From assembly GCF_900106765.1 (NCBI RefSeq), contig NZ_FNNG01000014.1, positions 1 to 62,870 of the forward strand: DNA of 62,870 nucleotides, in the 5' to 3' direction. A program made the position numbers and the translations under genes. This DNA is from Tepidimicrobium xylanilyticum (GTDB lineage: Bacteria; Bacillota; Clostridia; Tissierellales; Tepidimicrobiaceae). Every line of letters starts with the position of its first letter. Position 1 is the stretch's first letter. The notes under the pieces are model-generated. The model did not search any database. It saw only the letters and a program-made list of their open reading frames with translations, and was not told where the DNA came from. Shown in pieces: positions 1 through 9,051 of the stretch.

Positions 1-1
1 A

Positions 2-1195
2 TTACCCAAGAATCTTAGTAACAACTCCAGCACCTACTGTTCTACCACCTTCACGAATAGCAAATCTTAATCCTTCTTCCATAGCTATCGGAGTTATTAA
101 CTCTATAGTAAATTTAGCATTGTCGCCTGGCATTACCATTTCTACTCCTTCTGGTAATTCGATGTTGCCTGTTACGTCAGTTGTTCTGAAATAAAATTGT
201 GGCCTATATCCATTAAAGAATGGTGTATGTCTTCCACCTTCTTCTTTTGTCAATACGTATACTTCAGCTTCGAATTTTGTATGTGGAGTAATTGTTCCAG
301 GTTTTGCTAATACTTGGCCTCTTTCTATTTCGTCTCTTTGAACTCCTCTTAATAATGCACCTATATTGTCTCCTGCTTGGGCTTCTTCTAGTATCTTTCT
401 AAACATTTCTACCCCTGTTACTACTACTGTTCTCGATTCATCTGTTAATCCTACTATGTCTACACTGTCTCCTGTCTTTATTACTCCTCTTTCTACTCTT
501 CCTGTTGCTACTGTTCCTCTTCCTGTTATACTAAATACGTCTTCTACTGGCATTAGGAATGGTTTGTCTATTTCTCTTTCTGGTTCTGGAATGTCTCTGT
601 CTACTGCTTCCATTAATTCTATTATCTTATCTCCCCATTCTCCATCTGGGTCTTCTATTGCTTTTAAAGCAGAACCTACTATTACGCTTGCATTGTCTCC
701 GTCAAATTCATATTCGCTTAATAGTTCTCTTACTTCCATTTCTACTAATTCGATTAATTCTTCATCGTCTACCATGTCTGCCTTGTTTAAGAATACTACT
801 ATCTTTGGTACGCCTACTTGTCTGGATAATAGTATATGTTCTCTAGTTTGTGGCATTGGACCGTCAGCTGCTGATACTACTAAAATTGCTCCGTCCATTT
901 GAGCTGCTCCAGTTATCATGTTCTTTACATAGTCAGCGTGCCCTGGACAGTCTACGTGTGCATAGTGACGATTTGGAGTTTCGTATTCAACGTGGGATGT
1001 GGATATTGTTATTCCTCTTTCCCTTTCTTCTGGTGCTTTATCTATGTTTTCATAGCTCATTACTTGTCCTGACCCATATCTTTTATTTAATACCATAGTT
1101 ATTGCTGCAGTTAATGTGGTTTTACCATGGTCTACGTGACCTATTGTACCTATATTTACGTGAGGTTTCGTTCTTTCAAATTTTTCCTTTGCCAT
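2..1195 (-). CDS. tuf: Translation elongation factor Tu
   Basis: This 397-residue GTPase delivers aminoacyl-tRNA to the ribosomal A site in the cytoplasm. The GTP-binding motifs are all visible: GHVDHGKT at residues 19-26, DCPGH at 82-86 and NKAD at 137-140, followed by domains 2 and 3 ([13 protein letters not shown], and the C-terminal [10 protein letters not shown]). The length is normal for bacterial EF-Tu and the gene is complete, its stop lying at the very edge of the window. TAAGGAGGAA sits just upstream of the ATG. The gene follows sigH and a tRNA-Thr gene on the same strand, an arrangement common in clostridia upstream of the rpmG-secE-nusG ribosomal cluster. Confidence 0.99.
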   Translation of the reverse strand: MAKEKFERTKPHVNIGTIGHVDHGKTTLTAAITMVLNKRYGSGQVMSYENIDKAPEERERGITISTSHVEYETPNRHYAHVDCPGHADYVKNMITGAAQMDGAILVVSAADGPMPQTREHILLSRQVGVPKIVVFLNKADMVDDEELIELVEMEVRELLSEYEFDGDNASVIVGSALKAIEDPDGEWGDKIIELMEAVDRDIPEPEREIDKPFLMPVEDVFSITGRGTVATGRVERGVIKTGDSVDIVGLTDESRTVVVTGVEMFRKILEEAQAGDNIGALLRGVQRDEIERGQVLAKPGTITPHTKFEAEVYVLTKEEGGRHTPFFNGYRPQFYFRTTDVTGNIELPEGVEMVMPGDNAKFTIELITPIAMEEGLRFAIREGGRTVGAGVVTKILG

Positions 1196-1258
1196 CTGAA
1201 TTCCTCCTTAATAATAAAATCCCATAAGAAAACTCTTCCGGGTGTTTCTTTTTGTGTA

Positions 1259-1334
1259 TGGAGCCCATGACCGGACTTGAACCGGTGACCTCTTGCTTAC
1301 CATGCAAGTGCTCTACCTCCTGAGCTACATGGGC
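1259..1334 (-). tRNA. tRNA-Thr (anticodon GGT)
   Basis: On the minus strand the acceptor stem GCCCATG pairs with CATGGGC. The D arm is followed by the anticodon stem CTTGC/GCAAG around the loop ATGGTAA, whose middle bases GGT read the Thr codons ACC/ACT. The T arm carries the GTTCAAGTC-type loop. The discriminator base is T and the CCA end is encoded in the DNA. It lies between sigH and tuf, about 60 bases ahead of tuf, and is probably co-transcribed with it. Confidence 0.97.
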
Positions 1335-1391
1335 ATCTAAAACCACTGTAACTTATTTTACTACCAAGATATTTAGTTGTCAATAGGTAAT

Positions 1392-2039
1392 TTAATATTC
1401 TTTTAATTCCAAATATCTTTCAAGCTTTCGTTTTACTCTTTGCAAGGCATTATCAATGCTCTTTACATGCCTTTTTAATTCGTCTGCTATTTCCTGATAG
1501 GATTTCCCATCAAGATACGCCATTAAAACTTCCCATTCCAAATCACTTAATAATTCTACCATTTTATTCTCCATTGAATATAGTTCTTCGCTATTAATTA
1601 GCAATTCCTCTGGATCAGTTATTTTAGCACCAGAAATTACATCTAAAAGGGTTCTGTCCGATTCTTCATCATATAAGGGTTTATTCAATGATATGTAAGA
1701 ATTTAGTGGAATATGTTTCTGCCTAGTAGCAGTTTTAATAGCAGTAATTATTTGCCTTGTAATACAAAGTTCCGCAAAAGCTTTAAAGGAAGTTAGCTTG
1801 TCCCTTTTAAAATCACGGGTAGCTTTATAAAGGCCTATCATCCCCTCTTGAATAATATCTTCTTTATCTGCTCCAACTAGAAAATAAGCTTTAGCTTTTA
1901 CTCTAACAAAATTCTTGTACTTAGTAATTAAATATTCCAAAGCTTGAGGATCCCCTGTTTTGGCTTCTTCAACGATATCTTCATCCGCCATATCTTCATA
2001 ATTGATTGCATCTAAATCATTGTATAATCCAAGACCCAC
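1392..2039 (-). CDS. sigH: RNA polymerase sigma factor SigH (Spo0H)
   Basis: This is the alternative sigma factor of the transition state and early sporulation. Region 2 is highly typical (DYLITKYKNFV-like start, GADKEDIIQEGMIGLYKA, then FKAFAELCITRQIITAIKTA), followed by RQKHIPLNSYISL and a C-terminal region 4 helix-turn-helix (KSYQEIADELKRHVKSIDNALQRVKRKLE). I place the start at the GTG at 2039, giving 215 residues like other SigH proteins. GGAGGG lies 7 bases before that GTG, whereas the upstream in-frame ATGs at 2078 and 2060 have no ribosome site. It follows yacP by about 80 bases. Its presence suggests a spore-forming lineage, but no sporulation gene is seen here. Confidence 0.95.
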   Translation of the reverse strand: MGLGLYNDLDAINYEDMADEDIVEEAKTGDPQALEYLITKYKNFVRVKAKAYFLVGADKEDIIQEGMIGLYKATRDFKRDKLTSFKAFAELCITRQIITAIKTATRQKHIPLNSYISLNKPLYDEESDRTLLDVISGAKITDPEELLINSEELYSMENKMVELLSDLEWEVLMAYLDGKSYQEIADELKRHVKSIDNALQRVKRKLERYLELKEY

Positions 2040-2118
2040 CAAACATCCCTCCAAAACCATGTTTGAAACATACCCCATAATTAACTAAATTATAATTTAA
2101 TAACCAAAAATAGTCAAG

Positions 2119-2652
2119 CTATTCATTATTCTTTTGCCATAAGTCCAATTTTTTTATCGTTTCCTCGTCTAATCTTCCTATGAATAACTCGCTTTTTTTC
2201 TCCTCTTTACTCCTTCTTTTCATCATCATTCTCTTTTTGTCCTTAATTTCTGCTTCCAGCTCTCTTGCAGAAATTCTGGTTCCACCCCTGGACAAAACTA
2301 TCTGTTGCTCCATCCAATCGGAAGTGGCTACTCTTATCCGTTTGCTTTTGCCAATATGGTCTAAAACCCTCTCTATGTATTGGTCTGCGGTTTCATTTTC
2401 CTTAGTATAGACTACATCCACATCCTTAATGGTTTCCTTCTTGCCAACATTTTTCTTTACCATATGGGCATCGAATACTATAATAACCTTAATCCCAGAA
2501 TAGTATTGATACTCCGCCATAATCTCTATTAGTTCTTCTCTTGCCACCTCTAAATTCAAACTACTCAGTTCTCTGAGTTCACTCCATGAATTTATAATGT
2601 TGTATCCATCAACAAATAGGTATTCTTTATATTTCTTACCTTTTTTGTTCAT
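2119..2652 (-). CDS. YacP/Rae1-like NYN-domain endoribonuclease
   Basis: This 177-residue protein has an N-terminal NYN/PIN-like nuclease fold. The motif FVDGYNIINSW near residue 13 supplies the first metal-binding aspartate, VIIVFDAH near residue 57 the second acidic strand, and VATSDW near residue 108 a third. The family includes Bacillus Rae1, which cleaves mRNA inside the ribosomal A site. The C-terminus is lysine-rich and likely helical. The gene overlaps the end of rlmB by 17 bases, so the two are translationally coupled. Its exact RNA target here is unknown. Confidence 0.88.
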   Translation of the reverse strand: MNKKGKKYKEYLFVDGYNIINSWSELRELSSLNLEVAREELIEIMAEYQYYSGIKVIIVFDAHMVKKNVGKKETIKDVDVVYTKENETADQYIERVLDHIGKSKRIRVATSDWMEQQIVLSRGGTRISARELEAEIKDKKRMMMKRRSKEEKKSELFIGRLDEETIKKLDLWQKNNE

Positions 2653-3382
2653 GGTTCTGCTCTACCACTTCATATATTAATATTGAGGCTGCATTAGATG
2701 CATTAAGAGAAGAAACATTACCAAACATAGGAATTTTTACTAGGAAATCGCATTTTTCCTTAACTAACCTAGATAATCCCTTGCCTTCACTCCCAATCAC
2801 TAGTGCAATAGGTCCTTCAAAATTCATATCAAAATAATAATTTTCACCATCCACATCGGCTCCATATACCCATAAACCTTTTTCTTTTAATATGTCGATT
2901 GTATTGGATAAATTGCTTACCTTGGCAACCAACATATGCTCAACAGCTCCAGCAGAACTCTTATAGACTGTAACAGTAACTTGGGCTGCCCTTCGTTTAG
3001 GTATTATAACCCCATGTACACCTGCACATTCTGCAGTTCTGATTATAGCTCCTAAGTTATGTGGGTCTTCTATTCCATCCAAAAGGACTACAAAAGGTGA
3101 TTCTTTCAATTTTTCAGCTTTACTAAGTATATCCTCTATGGAAGAATAAGTATAGGAACTGGTCAAAGCGGCTACCCCTTGGTGAGACCCGCCTTTAGCT
3201 AAATTGTCCAATTTGTTTTTGTCCACCTGCTGTATTGGAATATTTCTATCCTTAGCTATGCTAACTATCTTGCTAATAGAACCTTTTAGGTCTCCTTTTA
3301 ATATTAATATTTTTTCTATCTCCTTATCCGATTTCAATATTTCTAAAACTGGATTCCTTCCGATTATATATTGTTGATCCAT
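2636..3382 (-). CDS. rlmB: 23S rRNA (guanosine-2'-O)-methyltransferase RlmB
   Basis: This 248-residue SPOUT-class methyltransferase belongs to the TrmH/RlmB family, which methylates the ribose of a guanosine in the 23S peptidyl-transferase region. The N-terminal substrate-binding domain begins with IIGRNPVLEIL. The knotted catalytic domain shows LLDGIEDPHNLGAIIRTAECAG, IALVIGSEGKGLSRL and the C-terminal IPMFGNVSSLNASNAASIL that forms the SAM-binding knot. It sits between thyX and yacP, as in related Firmicutes. RlmB is favoured over other TrmH members by the mrnC-cysS context. Confidence 0.93.
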   Translation of the reverse strand: MDQQYIIGRNPVLEILKSDKEIEKILILKGDLKGSISKIVSIAKDRNIPIQQVDKNKLDNLAKGGSHQGVAALTSSYTYSSIEDILSKAEKLKESPFVVLLDGIEDPHNLGAIIRTAECAGVHGVIIPKRRAAQVTVTVYKSSAGAVEHMLVAKVSNLSNTIDILKEKGLWVYGADVDGENYYFDMNFEGPIALVIGSEGKGLSRLVKEKCDFLVKIPMFGNVSSLNASNAASILIYEVVEQNHEQKR

Positions 3383-3412
3383 TCCTCATTCCCACTTTCT
3401 TTCTCCATAGTA

Positions 3413-4171
3413 TCACAAATTTTTAAACTTTTTTCTGACTTTCACTATTTCACCACATGTCATACGTCCCTCTGGACAAGGCCCCTTCAAGCATGCAGGA
3501 CCTGCATTTTTAAACAATATTGGATATATCCTTTTTACCAGTTTAAGCATTTCCACTGCAAGCTCCCTTATCTCCCATTGGGCCCTATTGCAAGTCCTAA
3601 GCCTGAAAAAATTTAATAAAGCCCTTGCATTCATTGTAAATACTATTTTAGTTTCACAAGCATTTGGAAATACATATCTTGCATCTTCTATAGCTAACTT
3701 CTCAGATTTTTGTTTAGCTTCCTTTTCATTCAGTCCTTGTTTAATATACCCCTCATAATAACTATTGAATAATATTTGGGTAATTTTATTATAATATTCT
3801 TGATCTTTTTCCATAGCTTCCACAAACAGCCTTTTTGCTTCTGGATCCCCCTCTATTGAAGGTGGTATTATATAATCGAATTGGTCTAACTTTACGTATC
3901 TTTGAGATTGCTGGGAATAGCTTGCAATTCTATGCCTTACAAGCTGGTGAGTCAATGTTCTAGAAACTCCTTCTACCCCAAATGTAAAAGCAACATGCTC
4001 TATAGGTGATTCATGCCCTAAATCCATCAATAGTTCTAAAAATCTTTCCATATTTTCTTGCCCTAAGTCCTTTTCTATAGAACCAATTCCAACAGATGAA
4101 TAACAAAGCTTGGCTGCAGAAGCAATTAGCCTTTCTCCATCCGGCGTATACCTCAATAGTTCTACCTTCAT
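3413..4171 (-). CDS. thyX: Flavin-dependent thymidylate synthase ThyX
   Basis: This protein converts dUMP to dTMP using methylene-tetrahydrofolate, with reduced FAD as hydride carrier, and acts as a homotetramer. The ThyX signature RHRxxSxxxxSxR is present as [13 protein letters not shown] at residues 79-91, and the later [14 protein letters not shown] segment is also typical. The length of 252 residues is normal. AAAGGGGG precedes the ATG. It lies 26 bases after mrnC in the cysS-mrnC-thyX-rlmB-yacP string. No classical ThyA is seen in the window. Confidence 0.97.
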   Translation of the reverse strand: MKVELLRYTPDGERLIASAAKLCYSSVGIGSIEKDLGQENMERFLELLMDLGHESPIEHVAFTFGVEGVSRTLTHQLVRHRIASYSQQSQRYVKLDQFDYIIPPSIEGDPEAKRLFVEAMEKDQEYYNKITQILFNSYYEGYIKQGLNEKEAKQKSEKLAIEDARYVFPNACETKIVFTMNARALLNFFRLRTCNRAQWEIRELAVEMLKLVKRIYPILFKNAGPACLKGPCPEGRMTCGEIVKVRKKFKNL

Positions 4172-4197
4172 TTTTTTCCCCCTTTTCTTTGGTTGAA

Positions 4198-4629
4198 TCA
4201 GCTCTCCATAGGGAGACTGATAATTTTATCAAATAGCTCTATTATTCTATTATCTTGACCAGTCAAATATAAATAACCTATTAGGGATTCAAAGCCTGTA
4301 GCATATTTATAATCCATTAGTTCTGCATTCTTAGGAATGGATTTTGGTTTCGCATTTCTTCCGCGTCTAACTAGAGATTTTTCCTCTTCCGTTAAGAGGT
4401 TTTTTAAAGCATGCAGTATATTTGACTGGGCCTTAGCCTTAACATATTGGATGGTTTCACTATGAAGTTTTTTTACAGGAGTACCTTTGTTGAGCAGATA
4501 AGTCCTTATACAAAGTTCATATACTGCATCTCCAATATAAGCCAATTGGAGAGGAGAGAGCATATTTATATCCTCTCCCTTTAAATTTTTGTTCATATAT
4601 CTGAAAGCGTTGCTATACTCTCTATCCAT
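4198..4629 (-). CDS. mrnC: Mini-ribonuclease III (MrnC)
   Basis: This 143-residue protein is an RNase III catalytic domain without the double-stranded-RNA-binding domain. In Bacillus the enzyme matures 23S rRNA from its stem. The signature [12 protein letters not shown] starts at residue 31, with the catalytic aspartate at D34, and the second acidic helix lies in [13 protein letters not shown]. It starts 3 bases after the cysS stop, so it is tightly coupled to cysS. AAAGGA lies about 9 bases before the ATG. Confidence 0.94.
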   Translation of the reverse strand: MDREYSNAFRYMNKNLKGEDINMLSPLQLAYIGDAVYELCIRTYLLNKGTPVKKLHSETIQYVKAKAQSNILHALKNLLTEEEKSLVRRGRNAKPKSIPKNAELMDYKYATGFESLIGYLYLTGQDNRIIELFDKIISLPMES

Positions 4630-4632
4630 AGG

Positions 4633-6030
4633 CTAAATCCTTTTCCATTTCACTCCCTCTTGTGTATCTTCTAGTATTATCCCCATTTCCTTCAATTTAT
4701 CCCTTATCTCATCAGCTAGTTTATAATTTTTATCCTTTCTAGCCTGAGTCCTCTTTTCTATTAACTCTAATATCTCATCTTCTAAAATTTCTTCTTTCTT
4801 TGATAAAATTCCAAGTATATTAGACAGTTCCATTAAATTATCATAAGTATATTGTATCACAAATTTAGCTGTATGTTCATTAAAATTGGAATTTGAATAT
4901 TTGACTATTTCAAATAGACTAGCTATTGCATCAGCTGTATTTATATCATCTTCCATATTATCAATGAAACGCTTTTTATACTCGTCAATCTTTTCCAATT
5001 TGCTTCTATCCTCGTGGTTTAACTCTCTATCTATGCATTTCTCCAGCAGATATTCTAAATTGGCCTTACCATTATACAACCTTTCCAATCCACTTTTTTG
5101 CTGTTCCATTACTTCTCTACTGAAATTTAAAGGTTTTCTATAATGAGCAGATAGTAAGAAAAACCTTAAAACCTCCAAGTCAAATTCCTTTCCAATATCC
5201 CTTACCGTGAAAAAATTTCCTAAGGATTTAGACATCTTCTGGTTGTTTATAGTTAACATACCATTGTGCAACCAATAATTTGCAAAAGGCTCTCCTGATA
5301 AAGTTTCAGATTGGGCTATTTCATTTTCATGATGGGGAAATTGTAAATCCTCTCCTCCTGCATGAATATCTATGGTATCCCCTAAAAGGATTTTAGCCAT
5401 CACAGAGCATTCAATATGCCATCCAGGTCTTCCATTACCCCAAGGACTATCCCAATAGGGCTCCCCTTCTTTTGCCCTTTTCCATAAAGCAAAGTCCATA
5501 GGATTTCTTTTTTCCTCATTTACATCTACCCTAGCTCCAGAAATTAGGTCCTCTATGCTCTTTTTAGACAGTTTCCCGTAATCCTTTGCACTATTTATGT
5601 TAAAGTACACATTTCCATCAACATTATAGGCTGCTCCTTTTTCTATTAACTTTTCTATGAATTCTATCATATGTTTTATATATTCCGTTGCTCTAGGATG
5701 TATGGTTTTCTCTTCATAAAGGTTCAGTCCCTTCGCATCCTCCTCAAAGGCTTTTATATATTTTTCAGCAATCTCCTTAGCAGTTTTACTTTCCTCATTA
5801 GCTCTATTGATAATCTTATCATCTATATCGGTATAGTTCACAACATATTTCACTTCATAGCCTTTATACATAAAGTACCTTCTTAAAGTATCGAATACTA
5901 CCATAGGCCTTGCATTGCCTACATGAATGTAATTATAAACAGTAGGTCCGCACACATACATGGTCACCATTTTTTCATTAATAGACTTAAATTCTTCCTT
6001 CTTCCGAGTCAATGTATTATATAGTTTCAT
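4633..6030 (-). CDS. cysS: Cysteinyl-tRNA synthetase
   Basis: This 465-residue class I aminoacyl-tRNA synthetase charges tRNA-Cys. The zinc-site cysteine is C27, the HIGH-type motif is HVGN at residues 36-39, and the KMSKSLGNFF loop is intact. ECSVMA and the HAGGEDLQFPHHENE segment typical of CysRS are present. GGGGAGG precedes the ATG. The gene has its own leader with a Cys-specific T-box (6207-6442), so expression should rise when tRNA-Cys is uncharged. mrnC and thyX follow directly and probably share that control. Confidence 0.98.
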   Translation of the reverse strand: MKLYNTLTRKKEEFKSINEKMVTMYVCGPTVYNYIHVGNARPMVVFDTLRRYFMYKGYEVKYVVNYTDIDDKIINRANEESKTAKEIAEKYIKAFEEDAKGLNLYEEKTIHPRATEYIKHMIEFIEKLIEKGAAYNVDGNVYFNINSAKDYGKLSKKSIEDLISGARVDVNEEKRNPMDFALWKRAKEGEPYWDSPWGNGRPGWHIECSVMAKILLGDTIDIHAGGEDLQFPHHENEIAQSETLSGEPFANYWLHNGMLTINNQKMSKSLGNFFTVRDIGKEFDLEVLRFFLLSAHYRKPLNFSREVMEQQKSGLERLYNGKANLEYLLEKCIDRELNHEDRSKLEKIDEYKKRFIDNMEDDINTADAIASLFEIVKYSNSNFNEHTAKFVIQYTYDNLMELSNILGILSKKEEILEDEILELIEKRTQARKDKNYKLADEIRDKLKEMGIILEDTQEGVKWKRI

Positions 6031-6112
6031 AATAAAACCTCCCCTTTATTCAATAGACAATGGACAGTTGATAATTGGCAATCCTTATTCAATCGACAAT
6101 TAACAAGTGATA

Positions 6113-6204
6113 GTTGACAATTATTCCACAAACTTAACTTCTGATTTTCTTAATATAATAAGGATTTCAAAGGCCTTATAACTGACCTTAAATAATTGTC
6201 AATT
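6113..6204. repeat. AT-rich inverted repeat between the T-box terminator and cysS
   Basis: TTGACAATTATT near 6115 is repeated as its exact complement AATAATTGTCAA near 6191, enclosing about 65 bases. The preceding stretch (6050-6115) contains several degenerate TTGACAATTG-like units (GACAGTTGATAATTGGCAAT, GACAATTAACAAG). The arrangement resembles a small non-coding repeat or MITE-like insertion that expanded the cysS 5' untranslated region. It contains no gene. Confidence 0.5.
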
Positions 6205-6206
6205 GA

Positions 6207-6442
6207 TAAAAAATTCCGCCTCTAATTAAAGAGACGGCTTTGCCGCGGTTCCACTCTTTTTGGTTAAAAGCCCGCTTTATTACGTGTAACGCCGTAATCC
6301 GTATTGCCCTACTAGTATTTCAGGTAATCAGTTCAAAGGTGCATTTTCAACCATAATTTAACCTTAAAGTCTCTTTCAGCCAGTGGAGACTCCTCTCTGA
6401 AAGGTATTATGGTCTACTTTCCCTCTTCACCACTTTATATTG
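6207..6442 (-). promoter_or_regulatory. T-box leader, Cys specifier, upstream of cysS
   Basis: Read on the minus strand, the T-box core AGAGTGGAACCGCGGC lies near 6241-6259 and is followed by a terminator hairpin (GCCGTCTC / GAGGCGG) and a T run at 6207-6240. Stem I shows the AGTAGA K-turn-like motif and the AGAGAGGAG bulge. The specifier loop GAAAATGCACC presents TGC, a Cys codon, at 6341-6343, followed by a purine as expected. Uncharged tRNA-Cys should stabilise the antiterminator and allow cysS transcription. Confidence 0.95.
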
Positions 6443-6492
6443 AACTATTTACTTTAATTTCACTTTAAATTAAGGTGAAATTAACCCTAATA

Positions 6493-7974
6493 TTATAAAT
6501 AGCTTTTTTCTACATATTCTATTCTATCTAGTATGTTCTGTTTCCCTAAAAGATATATTATGCTAACCAATTCTGGTCCATGAACATAGCCTGTTAAAGC
6601 AACTCTAACTGGCATAAACAAGTTTTTCCCCTTTATTCCTGTGGATTTTTGTATTTTTTTCATTATGGTCTTAGCAAATTCCCCATCTATTTCCTCAATA
6701 TTTTCTAATTCTTCCTTAAAGGCATTTAAAAGAAGCGGAACCTGTTCCCCTTTCAACACTGATAAAGCTTCTTCATTTTCCGGTTCAATCTGATTATTGA
6801 AAAATATACCTACCTTACCTACTATTTCAGATAAGTTGGATAGTCCTTCTCTTACCGTTTCCACCAAGGTTCTTATCCAATCATATCTTTCAGATACAAA
6901 CTGGTCATCTATTAAATTGGCCTCCTTTAGATAGGGTATGGCAAGTCTTGTCAGCTTGTCTAAATCATAACTTCTAATATGATGGGCATTCACCCAGTCT
7001 AATTTGTCCTTGTCGAAAATTCCACCAGTTTTTGATACCCTTTCAAAAGAAAACTTTTTAATTAAATCTTCCATAGTGAGTATTTCTTCATTGTCTTCTG
7101 GACTCCAGCCAACTAAGGCTAAATAATTTATCAGTCCTTCAGGAAGATATCCTTTTTCCTTAAAATCCTCTACAGATACATCTCCATGGCGTTTGCTCAA
7201 TTTTTTTCTATCCTTGTTAAGAACCGTAGGTAGATGAACATATACTGGCTTTTCCCACCCAAAGACTTCATATAGATATATATGCTTTGGTGTAGACGGC
7301 AACCATTCTTCTCCCCTTACAATATGGGTAATACCCATGAGATGATCGTCTACTACTACTGCCATGTGATAAGTAGGATAGCCATCAGATTTTAATAATA
7401 CTTGGTCGTCTATATCTTCAGTATTTATGGTGATACTGCCTCTCACTAAATCGTCAAATTTAATATCCTTATTTGGAGGCAATTTAAGCCTAACTACATA
7501 TTCTTCTCCCTTAGCAATTCTCTCCTTTGCTTCCTCCAGACTTAAACTTCTACAAAATCCATCATACTTGGGAATAAGGCCTTTTATCTTCTGTTCCTCT
7601 CTGACCTTATCTAATCTTTCTTTAGAGCAGAAACAATAATAGGCATGCCCTTTTTCAATCAGTTCATCTACGTATCTTTTATAAATATCAAGCCTTTCCG
7701 ATTGGATATAAGGCCCATAGTCGCCTTTTTGAACTAATTTGCCATCTTCTATAAATACGCCCTCATCATATTCAATGCCTGCCCATTGAAGGGATTCTAT
7801 TAAGTTTTCAATAGCTCCTTCAACATATCTGGTTCTATCTGTATCTTCAATTCTCAATATGAACTTACCATCATGGTGCCTTGCAAACAGATAATTATAT
7901 AGTGCAGTCCTAAGTCCACCAATATGCAAATACCCTGTTGGACTAGGAGCAAATCTCAACCTAACCTCTTTCAA
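6493..7974 (-). CDS. gltX: Glutamyl-tRNA synthetase
   Basis: This 493-residue class I synthetase is probably the non-discriminating type in this lineage. The HIGH motif appears as HIGG at residues 17-20 within [26 protein letters not shown] is the KMSKS-type loop, and the cysteine-containing CFCSKERL insertion near residue 113 is typical. The start is TTG at 7974, supported by GGAGGT 8 bases upstream. A perfect 10-base inverted repeat (6453-6483) follows the stop but lacks a T run, so it may be a processing or weak termination hairpin. The cysS T-box leader follows. Confidence 0.97.
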   Translation of the reverse strand: MKEVRLRFAPSPTGYLHIGGLRTALYNYLFARHHDGKFILRIEDTDRTRYVEGAIENLIESLQWAGIEYDEGVFIEDGKLVQKGDYGPYIQSERLDIYKRYVDELIEKGHAYYCFCSKERLDKVREEQKIKGLIPKYDGFCRSLSLEEAKERIAKGEEYVVRLKLPPNKDIKFDDLVRGSITINTEDIDDQVLLKSDGYPTYHMAVVVDDHLMGITHIVRGEEWLPSTPKHIYLYEVFGWEKPVYVHLPTVLNKDRKKLSKRHGDVSVEDFKEKGYLPEGLINYLALVGWSPEDNEEILTMEDLIKKFSFERVSKTGGIFDKDKLDWVNAHHIRSYDLDKLTRLAIPYLKEANLIDDQFVSERYDWIRTLVETVREGLSNLSEIVGKVGIFFNNQIEPENEEALSVLKGEQVPLLLNAFKEELENIEEIDGEFAKTIMKKIQKSTGIKGKNLFMPVRVALTGYVHGPELVSIIYLLGKQNILDRIEYVEKSYL

Positions 7975-8049
7975 GTTCGAGTACCTCCTTCCATTTTAAT
8001 TACTTCTATATTATATATCAGTTATTTTTTTGTGTAAACTCAAATAACA

Positions 8050-8904
8050 TTATCCGAAAAACCTATTGAAAAATCTAACTATAGCATCAAGTATTCGTTC
8101 TAGGATGGATTTAATCTCTATATTTTGTTCAGTGATCTTATCTATTTTCCCAGATATATCCCTTAATTGCTGTTTGATGTCGTCTATATTCAAATTTAGT
8201 TTAGAGATATTTCTCATTAAAGAAACAATTTGATCTATTTGTTCATCCGTCAATTCTATTCCTAATTCCTGTGCCATTTGTTCAGCTACCTTCTTTATGG
8301 AACCCTTACTTTTTATATTGTTGTCAATTATATAGATTTTTATATTATTAATTAGTTCCTGAGCTTTCTCCTTTCCTATTTCATTTCCTAATGAAGCAGT
8401 TTTAGCAATCTCTTCACTGGCTATTTCCTTCTCCTTTTCAGATATGCTATCTCCAGTTAAATCCTCAAAGGCCTTTATAATTCCTGTTAAAGCTGCTGTC
8501 CCTGACACCTTCACAGGACTTGAAACGATTATTTTAGCATCTTTTATTCCAGCAGTTATAGAAGCATTTCGATACATATCCTCAGTAACCCAGGTAATAT
8601 TATGGGTTTCAACTGTAATCCCTTCACCTTCCGGAAGCCTTTTAACGTATACTGACGATATGGCCCTACTGCCAATAATATTGCTGTCAATATATTTTCC
8701 AAAATACTCCCTTTCCTCTTCATTGGTAACCTCTATTATCTTAATGGACTCATCTACATTGAAGAAGTTTAGAATTTCTCTTTTCTGCTCTTCTGATAAA
8801 TTTTTACCCAAGGCAACTACAACACCCCCATCATGTTCCGCAAAAATCAGTGATGGAATTAATAAAATCCATATTAGAATAAAAGCGATTATGCCTTTTT
8901 TCAT
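8050..8904 (-). CDS. DUF1002 (YpuA-like) secreted protein
   Basis: This 284-residue protein has a clear N-terminal signal sequence (MKKGIIAFILIWILLIPSL then IFAEHDGG), so it is exported. After it come VVVALGKNLSEEQKREIL and VSSPVKVSGTAALTGIIKAFE, both characteristic of the DUF1002/YpuA family, whose function is not established. The C-terminal ~90 residues are predicted helical (LNLNIDDIKQQLRDISGKIDKI), ending in a short amphipathic stretch RFFNRFFG. I chose the ATG at 8904 because GGAGGGGG sits directly before it. A TTG 15 bases upstream lies inside that ribosome site. It lies between proS and gltX on the same strand. Confidence 0.85.
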   Translation of the reverse strand: MKKGIIAFILIWILLIPSLIFAEHDGGVVVALGKNLSEEQKREILNFFNVDESIKIIEVTNEEEREYFGKYIDSNIIGSRAISSVYVKRLPEGEGITVETHNITWVTEDMYRNASITAGIKDAKIIVSSPVKVSGTAALTGIIKAFEDLTGDSISEKEKEIASEEIAKTASLGNEIGKEKAQELINNIKIYIIDNNIKSKGSIKKVAEQMAQELGIELTDEQIDQIVSLMRNISKLNLNIDDIKQQLRDISGKIDKITEQNIEIKSILERILDAIVRFFNRFFG

Positions 8905-9020
8905 ACCTTCCCCCTCCAAGCAAAATATGTTCCTAAGATAGGATACCTTATTAAAATAAATATTTCAAGTTAAGTATATTATACTCTAATTTAATGAAAA
9001 AATTAATTAATATGATAGAG

Positions 9021-9051
9021 TGAAAAATAAGGCTGAAAACTCAGCCTTATT
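9021..9051 (-). terminator. Rho-independent terminator of proS
   Basis: On the minus strand AATAAGGCTGA, loop GTTT, TCAGCCTTATT is followed by TTTC. The hairpin begins at the proS stop codon. Confidence 0.85.

Noticed and set aside
366-902. Plus-strand open frame of 178 codons inside tuf
   Set aside because: It is antisense to EF-Tu, has low-complexity Ser/Thr/Leu content from codon bias on the other strand, and has no ribosome site.
4011-4232. Small minus-strand frame overlapping thyX and mrnC
   Set aside because: It is out of frame with both genes, has no homology and no ribosome site.
6453-6483. Perfect 10-base inverted repeat after gltX as a terminator
   Set aside because: No T run follows on either strand, so it is mentioned only as a hairpin.
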